Shown: positions 8,255-17,525 of the stretch, one piece after another
Numbering within the stretch: position 1 is the stretch's first letter
How the letters are laid out: each line of letters opens with the position of its first letter
DNA from: Bacteroidales bacterium UBA7009
Lineage (GTDB): Bacteria; Bacteroidota; Bacteroidia; Bacteroidales; Paludibacteraceae
Length of the DNA: 64,000 nucleotides
Assembly (NCBI GenBank): GCA_002449665.1
Contig: DJXH01000008.1
Span: forward strand, 62,001-126,000
Reading direction: 5' to 3'
Position numbers and translations under genes: made by a program
Notes under the pieces: model-generated
The model's input: only the letters and a program-made list of their open reading frames with translations
Told to the model about the DNA's origin: nothing
The model's database searches: none

Positions 8255-9595
8255 ATGAGTGAAATTATTTTTAGACGTAAAGCGTATCAACAGATGCTCC
8301 AATGGAAGCAGGAATCTCGGGGCGAAACGGCATTATTAGTAGAGGGTGCAAGGCGTGTGGGGAAAAGCACATTGGTGCGAGAATTTGCACGACGTGAGTA
8401 CAAAACGTATGCCTTGTTCGACTTCGCCAAAGCATCTAAAGCAGACAAGGCTCTGTTTGAGGATTTGTCGGATATGGACTTGTTCTTCAGCAAACTGAGT
8501 GTTTTGAAAGGCGGCATCACACTCTACGAACGGGATACGGTAATCGTGTTTGACGAAGTTCAAAAATTTCCTATCGCACGTCAGGCTATCAAAACTTTAG
8601 TAGAAGATGGCAGATACGACTACATAGAAACAGGCTCACTCATCAGTATCCACAAAAATACACAAGATATCATCATCCCATCCGAAGAGGAAGTATTAGA
8701 ACTTTATCCTATGGATTACGAAGAGTTCCTTTGGGCAATAGGCAATACCAATACACCGGACATAATACGCGCGACTCTGAACAAACGGCGTGGTTTTGGC
8801 GATGACATCAATCGCAAACTGATGCGCGATTTCCGACTATATATGCTCGTGGGCGGTATGCCGCAGTCTGTCAGCAAGTATGTTCAGACCAAGGATTTCG
8901 CTGCTGTGGATAAGGTGAAACGCACTATAATACGCCTTTATCAGTCTGACTTCCGCAAAATTGACAAGACCGGTAAAGCAGAAAGGCTTTTTATGGCTAT
9001 TCCATCGCAGTTGTCAAATAATAGCAGACGATATATACCCTCCAATGCCATTGAAAAAACGCGCAGCGAGCAAGTAGAGAACCTGCTGTTTCTGATGCAA
9101 GACAGCAAGACGGTCAGCCTAACCTATCACGCCAACGACCCTAATGTCGGTATGTCGCTTACAGCCGACACATCTGCATATAAAATTTTCCTATGCGATA
9201 CCGGCTTACTCGTTACGATGGCTTTTTGGGATAAACGCTTTACCGAAAACGTCATCTACCAAAAACTACTGAATGACTCGCTTGCCGTCAATGTCGGGTA
9301 CGTGTATGAGAATGTGGTGGCGCAGATGCTGTTGGCAAATGGGAATCGCCTATTCTATTACACTTGGGCGAAAGACGAGAAGCACAACTACGAGATTGAT
9401 TTTCTTTTGTCGCGGGGCAACAAACTTGTGCCGATTGAGGTCAAGTCGTCCGGCTACAAGACCCACAAGTCGCTTGATGTATTCTGCAATAAGTACTCAC
9501 AGCGCATAGGTGAGCGAATACTGCTCTACACCAAAGACTATTGCAAGGACGGACAAACCACATGTGTGCCGATCTACTTCACGCCGTTCATCTGA
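8255..9595 (+). CDS. AAA-family ATPase with C-terminal DUF4143 nuclease-like domain
   Basis: The 446-residue length is normal for the family. Walker A is GARRVGKST (31-39), Walker B is VIVFDEVQ (98-104), and a sensor-like TGSLISI follows. An IGGMPQSV-like linker (VGGMPQSV) leads into DUF4143. That domain has the PD-(D/E)xK-type pattern YEIDF...PIEVKSS near residues 378-400, reminiscent of restriction-endonuclease folds. The family is widespread and accessory in Bacteroidales. Proposed roles in DNA or stress biology are not settled, so I give none. The gene is monocistronic, with its own promoter and a downstream terminator, next to a decayed relative, which suggests turnover of this family here. 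Confidence 0.9.
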   Translation: MSEIIFRRKAYQQMLQWKQESRGETALLVEGARRVGKSTLVREFARREYKTYALFDFAKASKADKALFEDLSDMDLFFSKLSVLKGGITLYERDTVIVFDEVQKFPIARQAIKTLVEDGRYDYIETGSLISIHKNTQDIIIPSEEEVLELYPMDYEEFLWAIGNTNTPDIIRATLNKRRGFGDDINRKLMRDFRLYMLVGGMPQSVSKYVQTKDFAAVDKVKRTIIRLYQSDFRKIDKTGKAERLFMAIPSQLSNNSRRYIPSNAIEKTRSEQVENLLFLMQDSKTVSLTYHANDPNVGMSLTADTSAYKIFLCDTGLLVTMAFWDKRFTENVIYQKLLNDSLAVNVGYVYENVVAQMLLANGNRLFYYTWAKDEKHNYEIDFLLSRGNKLVPIEVKSSGYKTHKSLDVFCNKYSQRIGERILLYTKDYCKDGQTTCVPIYFTPFI

Positions 9596-9754
9596 TTGTT
9601 TGTTTTCAGTATGTCAAAGGTCGCTTTTCACCGTCGTTCCTGTTCAGTTCCGTTTCAGTTCTTGTTCACACAGATGCTTAACAAACACAAAAACAAGCGG
9701 TAATATCGAATATTATGGTGCAAATAGTCATATCAATTTACCTTTAGGGTGGAG

Positions 9755-9779
9755 CAATCAAACGACCCCTTTGCGCTAC
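9755..9779 (+). repeat. diverged copy of the 17-bp repeat element
   Basis: caatcaaacgacccctttgcgctac here resembles caatcaaaggaaccc...tatgcgctac at 6075-6100, including the shared gcgctac extension. Both copies sit just before a terminator hairpin between genes. The rest of 9596-9878 holds no gene. Confidence 0.45.
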
Positions 9780-9785
9780 AAGCAT

Positions 9786-9832
9786 TAAAAAGACCACTGC
9801 CGCCCTCAATGGAGAACGGCAGCGGTCTTTTT
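9786..9832. terminator. bidirectional terminator between convergent genes
   Basis: aaaaagacc-a-ctgccg (9786-9801) pairs with cggcag-c-ggtcttttt (about 9817-9832) with one mismatch. T runs lie on both strands, which suits the convergent ATPase and vWA genes. Confidence 0.8.
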
Positions 9833-9878
9833 AAGACAAATTTACAGAAGACTGCAAAATGTCTATACCGACTACTTA

Positions 9879-11381
9879 TTACTTTCTTTCAATGACTTCG
9901 TCTATAAGTGTCAACAGTTGCTTACGATAGCCGTGAGGGTCGTAGGTACTATTGCTTTCCACCAAACTGTACGCCATATTAAGGGTGGCATCGCCTGCGT
10001 ATTCCGACTCGCGAAGGAGCATACCGTATGCAGCCACACCGGCGGCGAAGTTGAGGTTCTCCGAACCACTACCTACCCACTCATTTATGTTAATGTGCAA
10101 CGGCAGGCTCTCCTCGCCGAGCATACGCTTGTAGCGGAAATCGAAAGCGGCGACTTGCGCATTTTTGTCCCAGCCTTCAGGCAAAGTATTATCGGATAAG
10201 GCAGGTACAATCTCATAAAGGGCGGTGATGGTCTGACCGGCACCTATCTCCCCCGCATCTTTGCTGTCATTCTCAAAATCCTCGTTTTTCATCACACGGT
10301 TCTCATACCCTATCAGCCGGTACTTCGCCACCACAGCGGGATTGAAAGTAATCTGCACCTTGGCATCAGAAGCCACTGCAAGCATCTTTGAACGCTCGTG
10401 GCAGAACACTTTCATCATCTCGTCTTTGCTGTCTATGTAGGAGTAAGTTCCGTTACCGGCATTGGAAACACGCTCCATCATAGCATCATTGAGGTTCCCC
10501 ATACCAAAGCCGCATACCGACATATAAATACCTTCCTTGGCACGACTTTCCACAATCTCAAGCAGTCCTTCTGTAGATGTAACGCCTACGTTCCAGTCGC
10601 CGTCCGTACCGATAATGATACGGTTGTTGCCGCCTTCTATATAGTTGGCTTTTGCCTGCTCGTATGCCATCTCAAGAGCCTTTGAGCCGGAGGTGGCACC
10701 TTGGGCTTCAAGTCTGTTTATTCTATTTATAATAGTTTCAGCCTCGGAGCAAGGGGTAGAAGGCAGAAGCAGATTTTCGCCGCTTGCATAGGTAACGATG
10801 GCAACACGGTCGTCCGAACGCAAATGAGAAACTAACTCTATGAGACCCGACTTTAGCAGATCCAACTTATCGTCGGAAGACATAGAGCCGGACACGTCAA
10901 TCATAAAGACAAAATTGGCTGTCGGCATATCCTCGTCCGCCACCGTCCTGCCTTTTATGCCCAATCGCATAAGACGATGTTCTGCGTTCCAAGGACACGC
11001 ACCTATCTCGCCGTTGATAGCCACATCTTCGCCTTGATTAGGGTCGGGATAATCGAATGTGAAATAGTTTATGAACTCTTCTATGCGCACGGCATCACGC
11101 GACGGCATACCGGCACGGGAAGCCTGCAAGCAGCGACGCATATAGGCGTATGAAGCACCGTCGGCATCTACGGAGAAAGTGGACTGCGGCTGCTCGGCGG
11201 CAGAGACAAACGGATTGTCGGCAAACTCCTCGAAGCTGTCACCTGCCTCAACAGGCAACACTGCATCACCTCCTTTCGATGCTTCGTAATACAACCCGGA
11301 AGAATAATTGTCGTTTTTGGTCGTACAACCGGCTAACAGCAGGGCTGTCAAGAATAAGCAATAAATATTAAAGTGTTTCAT
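9879..11381 (-). CDS. YfbK-like von Willebrand factor A lipoprotein
   Basis: The 500-residue product starts with a lipoprotein signal peptide (lipobox LAGC, Cys19) and is probably held in the outer or inner membrane. An N-terminal von Willebrand-associated region (TFSVDADGASYAYMRR) is followed by a vWA domain. Its MIDAS is DVSGSMS, with further metal-site residues in ATSG and TDGDWNVG. A DUF3520-like C-terminus (FDFRYKRM, NFAAGVAAYGMLLR) is typical of the YfbK family. The binding partner is unknown. It is the last gene of the leftward feoB/TonB-receptor/HMA set, 15 bases after the HMA gene, and is probably co-transcribed, though a functional link to metal uptake is only inferred. Confidence 0.9.
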   Translation of the reverse strand: MKHFNIYCLFLTALLLAGCTTKNDNYSSGLYYEASKGGDAVLPVEAGDSFEEFADNPFVSAAEQPQSTFSVDADGASYAYMRRCLQASRAGMPSRDAVRIEEFINYFTFDYPDPNQGEDVAINGEIGACPWNAEHRLMRLGIKGRTVADEDMPTANFVFMIDVSGSMSSDDKLDLLKSGLIELVSHLRSDDRVAIVTYASGENLLLPSTPCSEAETIINRINRLEAQGATSGSKALEMAYEQAKANYIEGGNNRIIIGTDGDWNVGVTSTEGLLEIVESRAKEGIYMSVCGFGMGNLNDAMMERVSNAGNGTYSYIDSKDEMMKVFCHERSKMLAVASDAKVQITFNPAVVAKYRLIGYENRVMKNEDFENDSKDAGEIGAGQTITALYEIVPALSDNTLPEGWDKNAQVAAFDFRYKRMLGEESLPLHININEWVGSGSENLNFAAGVAAYGMLLRESEYAGDATLNMAYSLVESNSTYDPHGYRKQLLTLIDEVIERK

Positions 11382-11396
11382 AATGGTATCGCAGAT

Positions 11397-11735
11397 TTAG
11401 TTATGATGGTGATGTTCGTGCTCTTCCTTCTGCTCTTCTATTCCGGCGGGCGGTGTGAGAGAAGCGGGTTTGCCTATTTTTTCAAACGCTTTTTGCAGCG
11501 TGGGTATGTCGGTCTTGTTAGCATCGTAGGTAACGACCACCGTCTGGTTCTCAATCGAGCACTCAATGTCTTTTACCCCTTTCTCAAAGGCGATATTCTT
11601 CATTATCTTGCCCACGCACGCATCGCAGTGCAAATAGACGTAGAACGTAACTTTCTGCTTGTTCTGCTTGGCTTGTACTGCGGGAGAAGCCAAAACAAGC
11701 ACTATGAGGCTTAAAATAAATGCAAGTCTTTTCAT
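11397..11735 (-). CDS. periplasmic HMA-domain metal-binding protein with His-rich tail
   Basis: 112 residues: a signal peptide (1-22), then a heavy-metal-associated fold with the CDAC motif (Cys37, Cys40), and a C-terminal tail EEHEHHHHN that can chelate divalent metals. HMA domains bind soft metals such as Cu(I) or Zn(II). It lies 32 bases after the TonB receptor gene. HMA proteins commonly accompany this receptor subfamily in Bacteroidetes, which suggests hand-over of a metal ion in the periplasm. Which metal is not visible in the sequence. Confidence 0.85.
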   Translation of the reverse strand: MKRLAFILSLIVLVLASPAVQAKQNKQKVTFYVYLHCDACVGKIMKNIAFEKGVKDIECSIENQTVVVTYDANKTDIPTLQKAFEKIGKPASLTPPAGIEEQKEEHEHHHHN

Positions 11736-11767
11736 ATCATCAACATTTTAATTAAACTGTCTGTATT

Positions 11768-13870
11768 TCAATCGTCTCTTTCGAGCGACCAGCGGAAGCC
11801 TGCATACAGTTTCCAGCCGTGAATGGGAGCCCATACGTTGGAAGCATCGTAGGCGGGATTATATGGATCTACAAATGTAGTACCTTCAAAATGTGTGCCG
11901 TAAACAGGTTCGTCCTGCGTGAAGTTGGTCATATTCTCCGCCCCAACATACAGCGACCAGTGGCGGAAGTTCTTCGTTACCTGTGCCATCAGTTGCGGAT
12001 ACCACTTGTGGTATATGCCGCGCGAGGTGGTGTAGTATTGACTGCTGCCTGTAGGTATGACGAAACCGTCGGGCATACGACCGAAGCCGTTAAACTGTGC
12101 AGTTATGTCAAACTGCCACTTTCTAAGCGGTGTCTGGTACGATGTGGTTATTATTCCCTTAAAACGGTTGGTGAGTGCTTTTTCGCGCAGTTCAAACTGC
12201 CCCGTCTTGGTGTTGAGACTGCTCTGGCGCGTGTCCGTATAACGGAAAGCGAGAGTCCACGTCCAGCCGCGAAGCACTTCCACGGATGCTTCCAACTGCG
12301 CCACGTGTGCGAAATACTGCAAGCCGTTGTCTTTCAGGTTGTAGAACCGCACCTCTTTGGGGTCGGCATCTATATCGGTAAGTACGGCATCAAGGAAACG
12401 AGTGTAGTAATATTCACCGCTTATTTGCAGTTCGCGTTTACCTATGGGGATATAGAAAGTCGTTGTAACGCCGGCGTTCATCGCTTTCTCCTGATTGGGA
12501 TTATAAGGGAAAAGTTTTTTGCGGTTGTTGGCAAAGAGTGAAGCGTTGTCGGCTATCACGTTGGGCGAACGATAGCCGAGACCTATGCTTCCGCGCATTG
12601 TCCACCACTCAAACGGCGCGTATCTTATGTTAAAGCGCGGAGTCGTAAAAAAGCCGTAGCGGGTGGAGTAGTCCTCCCTTATACCTGCCAACACCGTAAC
12701 TTTGTCAAGATAAGAGTACGTATATTCGGCAAACAGTCCGGGTGTGGCTTCCTGCCGCGAGTAGTCAAGCAGACCTTGCGGCAGGTCAAGGATCTCCTTA
12801 AAGTGGTCATAGTTAAGGCTCACGCCTGCCGACAGTTTATGCTCGTGCAGGTCTGCGGGGTCAAGCCTGTCATTCTCGAAGTTGGTTTGGAAGATGGCAT
12901 TGAGGTAGGCATTGCCTTGAGCCGCATCCCAGTGTTTTTGCGGTCCATAGTCGTTGTTCAGGCTGTGATATGAACCTGCGGCGATGATTCCTATAGACAT
13001 ACCGGTCGTGTGGTCGAAAACATAGCCGTTCTTCACAAATCCGTCAATACGCCTGTTGCTGAGGTCTATTATATAGGGAGATGGAGAGAGTTTCTGCGCG
13101 GCAAGTGTCTGTCCGGCAAGGCGGCGGTCATAGACAGTGCGCACAAGCACCTGACCCGTATAGTCGCCGCGAGTTATATACCAGCGGTTGAGCAGGTTGA
13201 GATTGTAGTTACGCGGCATATCGGTAAAGCCGTCTTTGTTGTCGTCCATAGGCAGAAAGCCGCCGCCGGCGTGAACGAGCAAGCCGGTAGATACATCGGG
13301 ATTGATATTCCAACCGCCCGTCAGGTTAATATCTGCCTGCAGGTCTTTGTTTATCATAGCGTTAGCCGTCAGTGAGTCGCCCGTTTGCGGTTTGCGGTAC
13401 TCTACGTTGATCTGTCCGGTCATCGACTCGTAGCCGTTTATGACCGATGATGTACCCTTGCTCACTTGTATGCTCTCCATCCACGGACCCGGTACGTACT
13501 CCATACCAAAACTCTGTGCAAGTCCGCGTATGCCGGGCGTGTTCTCCGTGAGCAGTTGCACGTATGTGCCGCCTAATCCGAGCAGGCGTATCTGCTTTGC
13601 ACCGGTGGCAGCATCGGCGTATGCTACATCCACCGAAGCGGAGGTCTCAAACGACTCGGAGAGGTTGCAGCAGGCGGCTTTACACAGTTCCTGCCCCGTA
13701 ACACGCTCCGTGTTAAGCGGCGATATGCGCGATTTGACGACCGAAGCGCGGCGTTCCACCACCGTCACCTCGTCAAGATTAAAGTCGGAAGGACTTATAG
13801 TATCCGTCTGCGCGCTTAAGGTAGCGGCAAGGCTGAATATAAGACAGAAGAAAAATAATCTGACCCTCAT
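11768..13870 (-). CDS. TonB-dependent receptor associated with HMA/FeoB
   Basis: The start is taken at 13870 (ATG, overlapping the feoB stop as ATGA) because a signal peptide begins there (MRVRLFFFCLIFSL...LSA). An earlier in-frame codon at 13945 would bury it. The product is about 700 residues. A short TonB box region (NLDEVTVVERR) is followed by a plug (about 60-170) with LLGLGGTYVQLLTEN, GPWMESIQVSKG and YESMTGQINVEY, then a 22-strand type barrel ending W-aromatic (GFRWSLERDD). No carboxypeptidase-like N-terminal domain is present. This subfamily is typically next to HMA proteins, so a metal or metal-chelate substrate is likely. Confidence 0.9.
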   Translation of the reverse strand: MRVRLFFFCLIFSLAATLSAQTDTISPSDFNLDEVTVVERRASVVKSRISPLNTERVTGQELCKAACCNLSESFETSASVDVAYADAATGAKQIRLLGLGGTYVQLLTENTPGIRGLAQSFGMEYVPGPWMESIQVSKGTSSVINGYESMTGQINVEYRKPQTGDSLTANAMINKDLQADINLTGGWNINPDVSTGLLVHAGGGFLPMDDNKDGFTDMPRNYNLNLLNRWYITRGDYTGQVLVRTVYDRRLAGQTLAAQKLSPSPYIIDLSNRRIDGFVKNGYVFDHTTGMSIGIIAAGSYHSLNNDYGPQKHWDAAQGNAYLNAIFQTNFENDRLDPADLHEHKLSAGVSLNYDHFKEILDLPQGLLDYSRQEATPGLFAEYTYSYLDKVTVLAGIREDYSTRYGFFTTPRFNIRYAPFEWWTMRGSIGLGYRSPNVIADNASLFANNRKKLFPYNPNQEKAMNAGVTTTFYIPIGKRELQISGEYYYTRFLDAVLTDIDADPKEVRFYNLKDNGLQYFAHVAQLEASVEVLRGWTWTLAFRYTDTRQSSLNTKTGQFELREKALTNRFKGIITTSYQTPLRKWQFDITAQFNGFGRMPDGFVIPTGSSQYYTTSRGIYHKWYPQLMAQVTKNFRHWSLYVGAENMTNFTQDEPVYGTHFEGTTFVDPYNPAYDASNVWAPIHGWKLYAGFRWSLERDD

Positions 13871-15366
13871 AACAAACTCCCTATTTGATATACGGCAAAG
13901 CACAGCACCCAAGCGAGGCACAGGCTGTGCACAACGGTAAACCAAGCCCAGCGCGCTCCCGCTTCACGGTGTAGAGTGGCAATAGTGGCTATGCAGGGGA
14001 AGTAAAGAAGCACAAAGAGCATAAAAGTAAAAGACGTAAGCGGCGTAAACGCCACCAGTTCGCTCTGCCCGGGATAGAGAATACCCATAGTGGATATGAT
14101 AGCCTCCTTGGCGGGCAAGCCGGTGATAAGGCAGACGGTCATCTTCCAGTCGAACCCGAGCGGTGCCATCACAGGCTCCACCGCCTGACCGATAACCGTA
14201 AGATACGATTCCTCAAGGTTCATACTACGGCTTGGGAAGTAGGTTAAAGCCCAGATGATGATAGATGCCCAAAGAATGACCGTGCCGATTTTTTGCAGGT
14301 AGTCCCATACGCGCAGCCATATATGTTTGCCCGTTTCGCGCCAGTTAAGCGAGTGATATTCCGGCAGTTCGCTTACGTAGTCGCGTTTCTCCTGACGGAA
14401 CCACGGCGTATGTTTCATAACGAGCGCAAAGAGAATGGACAGCACTACACCAATGGCGTATATAGCAATCATCATCAAAGCCTTATTGCCGGGGAAGAAC
14501 GCGCTGACGAACAACATATATACAGGTATGCGGGCGGAGCAGGACATAAAAGGTATCATCAGCATGGTCAGCGTGCGGTCTTTCCTGTTCTCTATGCTCC
14601 GCGCTGCCATAATAGCCGGTACGTTGCAGCCGAAGCCCATCAGCATAGGTATGAATGAGCGGCCGTGCAGACCTACGAGGTGCATCACCTTGTCCATAAG
14701 GAAAGAAGCGCGAGCCATATAGCCCGTATCTTCCATCACCCCAAGACAGAAAAACAGGATAATAATGTTTGGCAGGAAAGACAGCACAGCCCCAACGCCC
14801 TGTACAATGCCGTCCACAAACATACTCGTGAGCCAACCCGCAGGCAAGACAGAGTTGAGCCACTCGCAGAGAGCATCCACGCCGCTTGCTATCCACTCCT
14901 GCGGGTATGCGCCTATAGAGAAAGTAAGAGAGAAAACGAGATAAAGAATAAGAATGAGTATAGGAAAACCGAGCCAGCGGTTGGTCAGCACCTTGTCCAC
15001 TTTCTCCCAGAAGGGATGTCCCGTGTCGTGAGGCGAGTGGTGAAGTGTCTCGGCAAGTGCACCGCGAACGAAAGCATCTATCGAATCGACATGCGCCGGA
15101 TTGAAATACAGCGGCATCTGCAGCACTTTCTCCTTGTCTTCTTCAAGAGCGACACGCACCCCCATCAGTTCGGAGAGAAGCGTATAGTCAAGATAATGCT
15201 GCGTTCGGAGCAGGTCATCGTAGCGGGACAAAAGTACCACCACGGGCTTACCCGCCGCTATCAGTGCTGCCGTACGCTTCAAGCCGTCCTCAAGCCGCCG
15301 TGCATCCACCGTCTGAACGGTAATGCCGTCTTTTACGTATTCTATGCTGAAACTTTCGTGTGCCAT
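13867..15366 (-). CDS. feoB: FeoB-type ferrous iron permease lacking the G domain
   Basis: The start at 15366 (MAHESF) is preferred to the codon at 15432 because the promoter's start point lies between them. The 499 residues compare with about 700-830 for usual FeoB. The permease part is intact: gate/Nucleos-recog segments with GYMARASFLMDK, FGCNVPAIMAAR and SCSARIPVY, the FeoB_C region and GLPAKEAIISTMGILY near the end. The first 90 residues hold only an eroded tail of the GTPase domain. LLSRYDDL stands where NxxD is expected, and there is no P-loop (GxxxxGKS) or G3 motif. GTP-driven gating as in canonical FeoB is therefore unlikely from this chain alone. No feoA is adjacent. First gene of the metal operon. 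Confidence 0.88.
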   Translation of the reverse strand: MAHESFSIEYVKDGITVQTVDARRLEDGLKRTAALIAAGKPVVVLLSRYDDLLRTQHYLDYTLLSELMGVRVALEEDKEKVLQMPLYFNPAHVDSIDAFVRGALAETLHHSPHDTGHPFWEKVDKVLTNRWLGFPILILILYLVFSLTFSIGAYPQEWIASGVDALCEWLNSVLPAGWLTSMFVDGIVQGVGAVLSFLPNIIILFFCLGVMEDTGYMARASFLMDKVMHLVGLHGRSFIPMLMGFGCNVPAIMAARSIENRKDRTLTMLMIPFMSCSARIPVYMLFVSAFFPGNKALMMIAIYAIGVVLSILFALVMKHTPWFRQEKRDYVSELPEYHSLNWRETGKHIWLRVWDYLQKIGTVILWASIIIWALTYFPSRSMNLEESYLTVIGQAVEPVMAPLGFDWKMTVCLITGLPAKEAIISTMGILYPGQSELVAFTPLTSFTFMLFVLLYFPCIATIATLHREAGARWAWFTVVHSLCLAWVLCFAVYQIGSLL

Positions 15367-15403
15367 TTTTCGGGCAAAACCGCCCCTTATTATAAAAAGT
15401 GCG

Positions 15404-15434
15404 CAAAGGTACGCACTATTTGATACGCACACAA
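15404..15434 (-). promoter_or_regulatory. promoter of the feoB operon
   Basis: TTG (15434-15432), 20 bases, TACCTTTG (15411-15404) on the minus strand. The predicted start near 15396 is about 30 bases before the ATG at 15366. No Fur-like palindrome is obvious. Confidence 0.75.
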
Positions 15435-15547
15435 TCCCTATTTGTGGTTAATTTGCCCAAATGGAAGAAATTTATAACATAAAAGCAGGCACGAAACCTG
15501 CAAAAGCGGTTGCGGCAGAATAAAAAAAACAATATAGGCATAATATA

Positions 15548-15579
15548 TTTGGCTTGTTGTAAAAAAAGACTTACATTTG
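15548..15579 (+). promoter_or_regulatory. promoter of korAB
   Basis: TTTG (15548-15551), 20 bases, TACATTTG (15572-15579). The leader runs about 85 bases to the ATG at 15670. Confidence 0.75.
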
Positions 15580-15669
15580 CGCCGTTTTTTGTGCAATGGC
15601 ACATTGAGATTGCACTTTTTGTCTAAAAAACAAACCAATAAAACAAAATTCTTAAAAAAACATTTTGTC

Positions 15670-17523
15670 ATGCAAAAACAAACTGTTGTAGTTCGCTTCT
15701 GCGGAGACTCCGGCGATGGTATGCAGCTGACGGGAAATATGTTCTCCTCGCTCAGTGCCATCTTGGGTAACGAGATTTCCACCCTTCCCGACTTCCCCGC
15801 TGAAATTCGCGCCCCGCAAGGTACCCTCGGCGGCGTAAGTGGTTTCCAAGTATGTCTCGGCAACGGAGTTTATACCCCGGGCGACAAGGCAGATGTGATT
15901 GTGGCTATGAACGCCGCAGCACTCAAAGTATGCACCCTCGGCAGCAAATTCAACGTACCGGGAGCCAAATACGATGATACGGAGACAATGTACACTCGCA
16001 ATGCCGTAGTCATTGTAGATACCGACTCTTTCACCGCCAAAGACCTTGAAAAAGCCCTCTACAAGACCGACAATCCTTTCACCGAACTCGGTATCCCCGA
16101 GACGGTACAGATCGTTCCCGTCGCTCTGACCGAACTGACAAAGGAAAGCCTCAAAGACAGCGGACTTGACAACAAAGCCATTCTCAAATCGCGCAACATG
16201 TTCGCCCTCGGCGTTGTATGCTGGCTCTTCTCGCGTCCCATAGACAAAGCCATTCACTTCCTCGAAGGCAAGTTCGCCAAGAAGCCCGCTCTCATCGCAC
16301 CCAATGTCAAAGTGCTGACCGACGGCTATAACTATGGCAACAATACGGCTATGAACATCAACACCATCACCGTTGAGAAAGCCGAAGACCTTGAGCACGG
16401 CACATATACCTCTATAGCCGGTAACAAAGCCACGGCTTGGGGTTTGATAGCCGCAGCGCACAAATGCGGCAAACGCCTCTTCCTCGGCTCATATCCCATC
16501 ACCCCCGCTACCGACATTATGCACGAACTGGCAGCACGTAAGGATATGGGCGTTATGGTCGTTCAAGCCGAAGACGAGATTGCAGGTGTCTGCACAGCCA
16601 TCGGTGCTTCCTTCGCAGGCGACCTTGCTTGTACCTCTACTTCCGGTCCCGGTTTGAGCCTCAAGAGCGAAGCCGTAGGTCTTGCCGTTATGGCTGAACT
16701 GCCGCTCGTAGTGATAGATGTACAGCGCGGCGGTCCTTCCACAGGTCTGCCCACCAAGACCGAACAGACCGACCTTATGCAGGCTGTATATGGCAGAAAC
16801 GGCGAATGCCCGGCTGTAGTGATTGCAGCATCCACCAGTGCCAACTGCTTCCAATATGCCTACGAGGCTTGTAAGATTGCCCTCGAGAATATGACCCCCG
16901 TCATCCTTATGACCGACACCTATCTTGCTAACGGTACGGGTTTGTGGCGACTGCCCAAACTTGCCGAACTGCCCGACATCCGTCCGCAAGGCGTTCCCGA
17001 GGAACTGAAAGGTCATTACAATGCCGCCCTTCGCGACGAGAACAGCATTCGCTACTGGGCATACCCGGGAATGGAAGGCTACGAACACCGCAACATCGGT
17101 CTTGAGCGCGACAGCAAGACAGGTGCCATCTCCACCAACCCCGAGAACCACGAGCGTATGGTGAAAGCACGCCAAGCCAAAGTGGACCAAGTGGCAAACA
17201 AGATACCCGAACTCAAAGTACAGGGCAACGCCGACAGCGACACTCTGCTTGTGGGTTGGGGCTCAACCGAAGGACACCTGCACGCAGCAGCCAACGAACT
17301 GAACTGCGCACTCGCTCACTTCAACTACATCAACCCGCTGCCGAAGAACACCGCCGAGGTGATGAAACGCTACAAGAAAGTGGTGGTTTGCGAACTCAAC
17401 AACGGTCAGTTTGCCACACTGCTCCGCTCCAAAGTACAGGGCGTGAACTTCTTGCAGTATAACGAAATAATGGGTCAGCCCTTTGCGGTTGAACGTATTG
17501 TTGAACACGTAAAAGCCTTATAA
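15670..17523 (+). CDS. korA: 2-oxoglutarate (2-oxoacid):ferredoxin oxidoreductase, fused gamma-alpha subunit
   Basis: The start at 15670 (MQKQTVVVRF) is chosen because the promoter lies at 15548-15579, which excludes the longer frame from 15577. The product is 617 residues. The N-terminal gamma domain (FCGDSGDGMQLTG, IRAPQGTLGG) is followed by the alpha pyrimidine-binding domain (LGSYPITPATDIMHELA, STSGPGLSLKSEA, DVQRGGPSTGLPTKTEQ) and a C-terminal transketolase-like domain ending near LLRSKVQGVNFLQY. With KorB it decarboxylates 2-oxoglutarate to succinyl-CoA and reduces ferredoxin, or runs in reverse, in the cytoplasm. The beta gene follows after 2 bases, so translation is probably coupled. 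Confidence 0.95.
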   Translation: MQKQTVVVRFCGDSGDGMQLTGNMFSSLSAILGNEISTLPDFPAEIRAPQGTLGGVSGFQVCLGNGVYTPGDKADVIVAMNAAALKVCTLGSKFNVPGAKYDDTETMYTRNAVVIVDTDSFTAKDLEKALYKTDNPFTELGIPETVQIVPVALTELTKESLKDSGLDNKAILKSRNMFALGVVCWLFSRPIDKAIHFLEGKFAKKPALIAPNVKVLTDGYNYGNNTAMNINTITVEKAEDLEHGTYTSIAGNKATAWGLIAAAHKCGKRLFLGSYPITPATDIMHELAARKDMGVMVVQAEDEIAGVCTAIGASFAGDLACTSTSGPGLSLKSEAVGLAVMAELPLVVIDVQRGGPSTGLPTKTEQTDLMQAVYGRNGECPAVVIAASTSANCFQYAYEACKIALENMTPVILMTDTYLANGTGLWRLPKLAELPDIRPQGVPEELKGHYNAALRDENSIRYWAYPGMEGYEHRNIGLERDSKTGAISTNPENHERMVKARQAKVDQVANKIPELKVQGNADSDTLLVGWGSTEGHLHAAANELNCALAHFNYINPLPKNTAEVMKRYKKVVVCELNNGQFATLLRSKVQGVNFLQYNEIMGQPFAVERIVEHVKAL

Positions 17524-17525
17524 CT

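Noticed and set aside
15652..16461. Minus-strand frame of 269 codons opposite korA
   Set aside because: The plus strand encodes an intact KorA with promoter; the antisense product has no recognisable domain.
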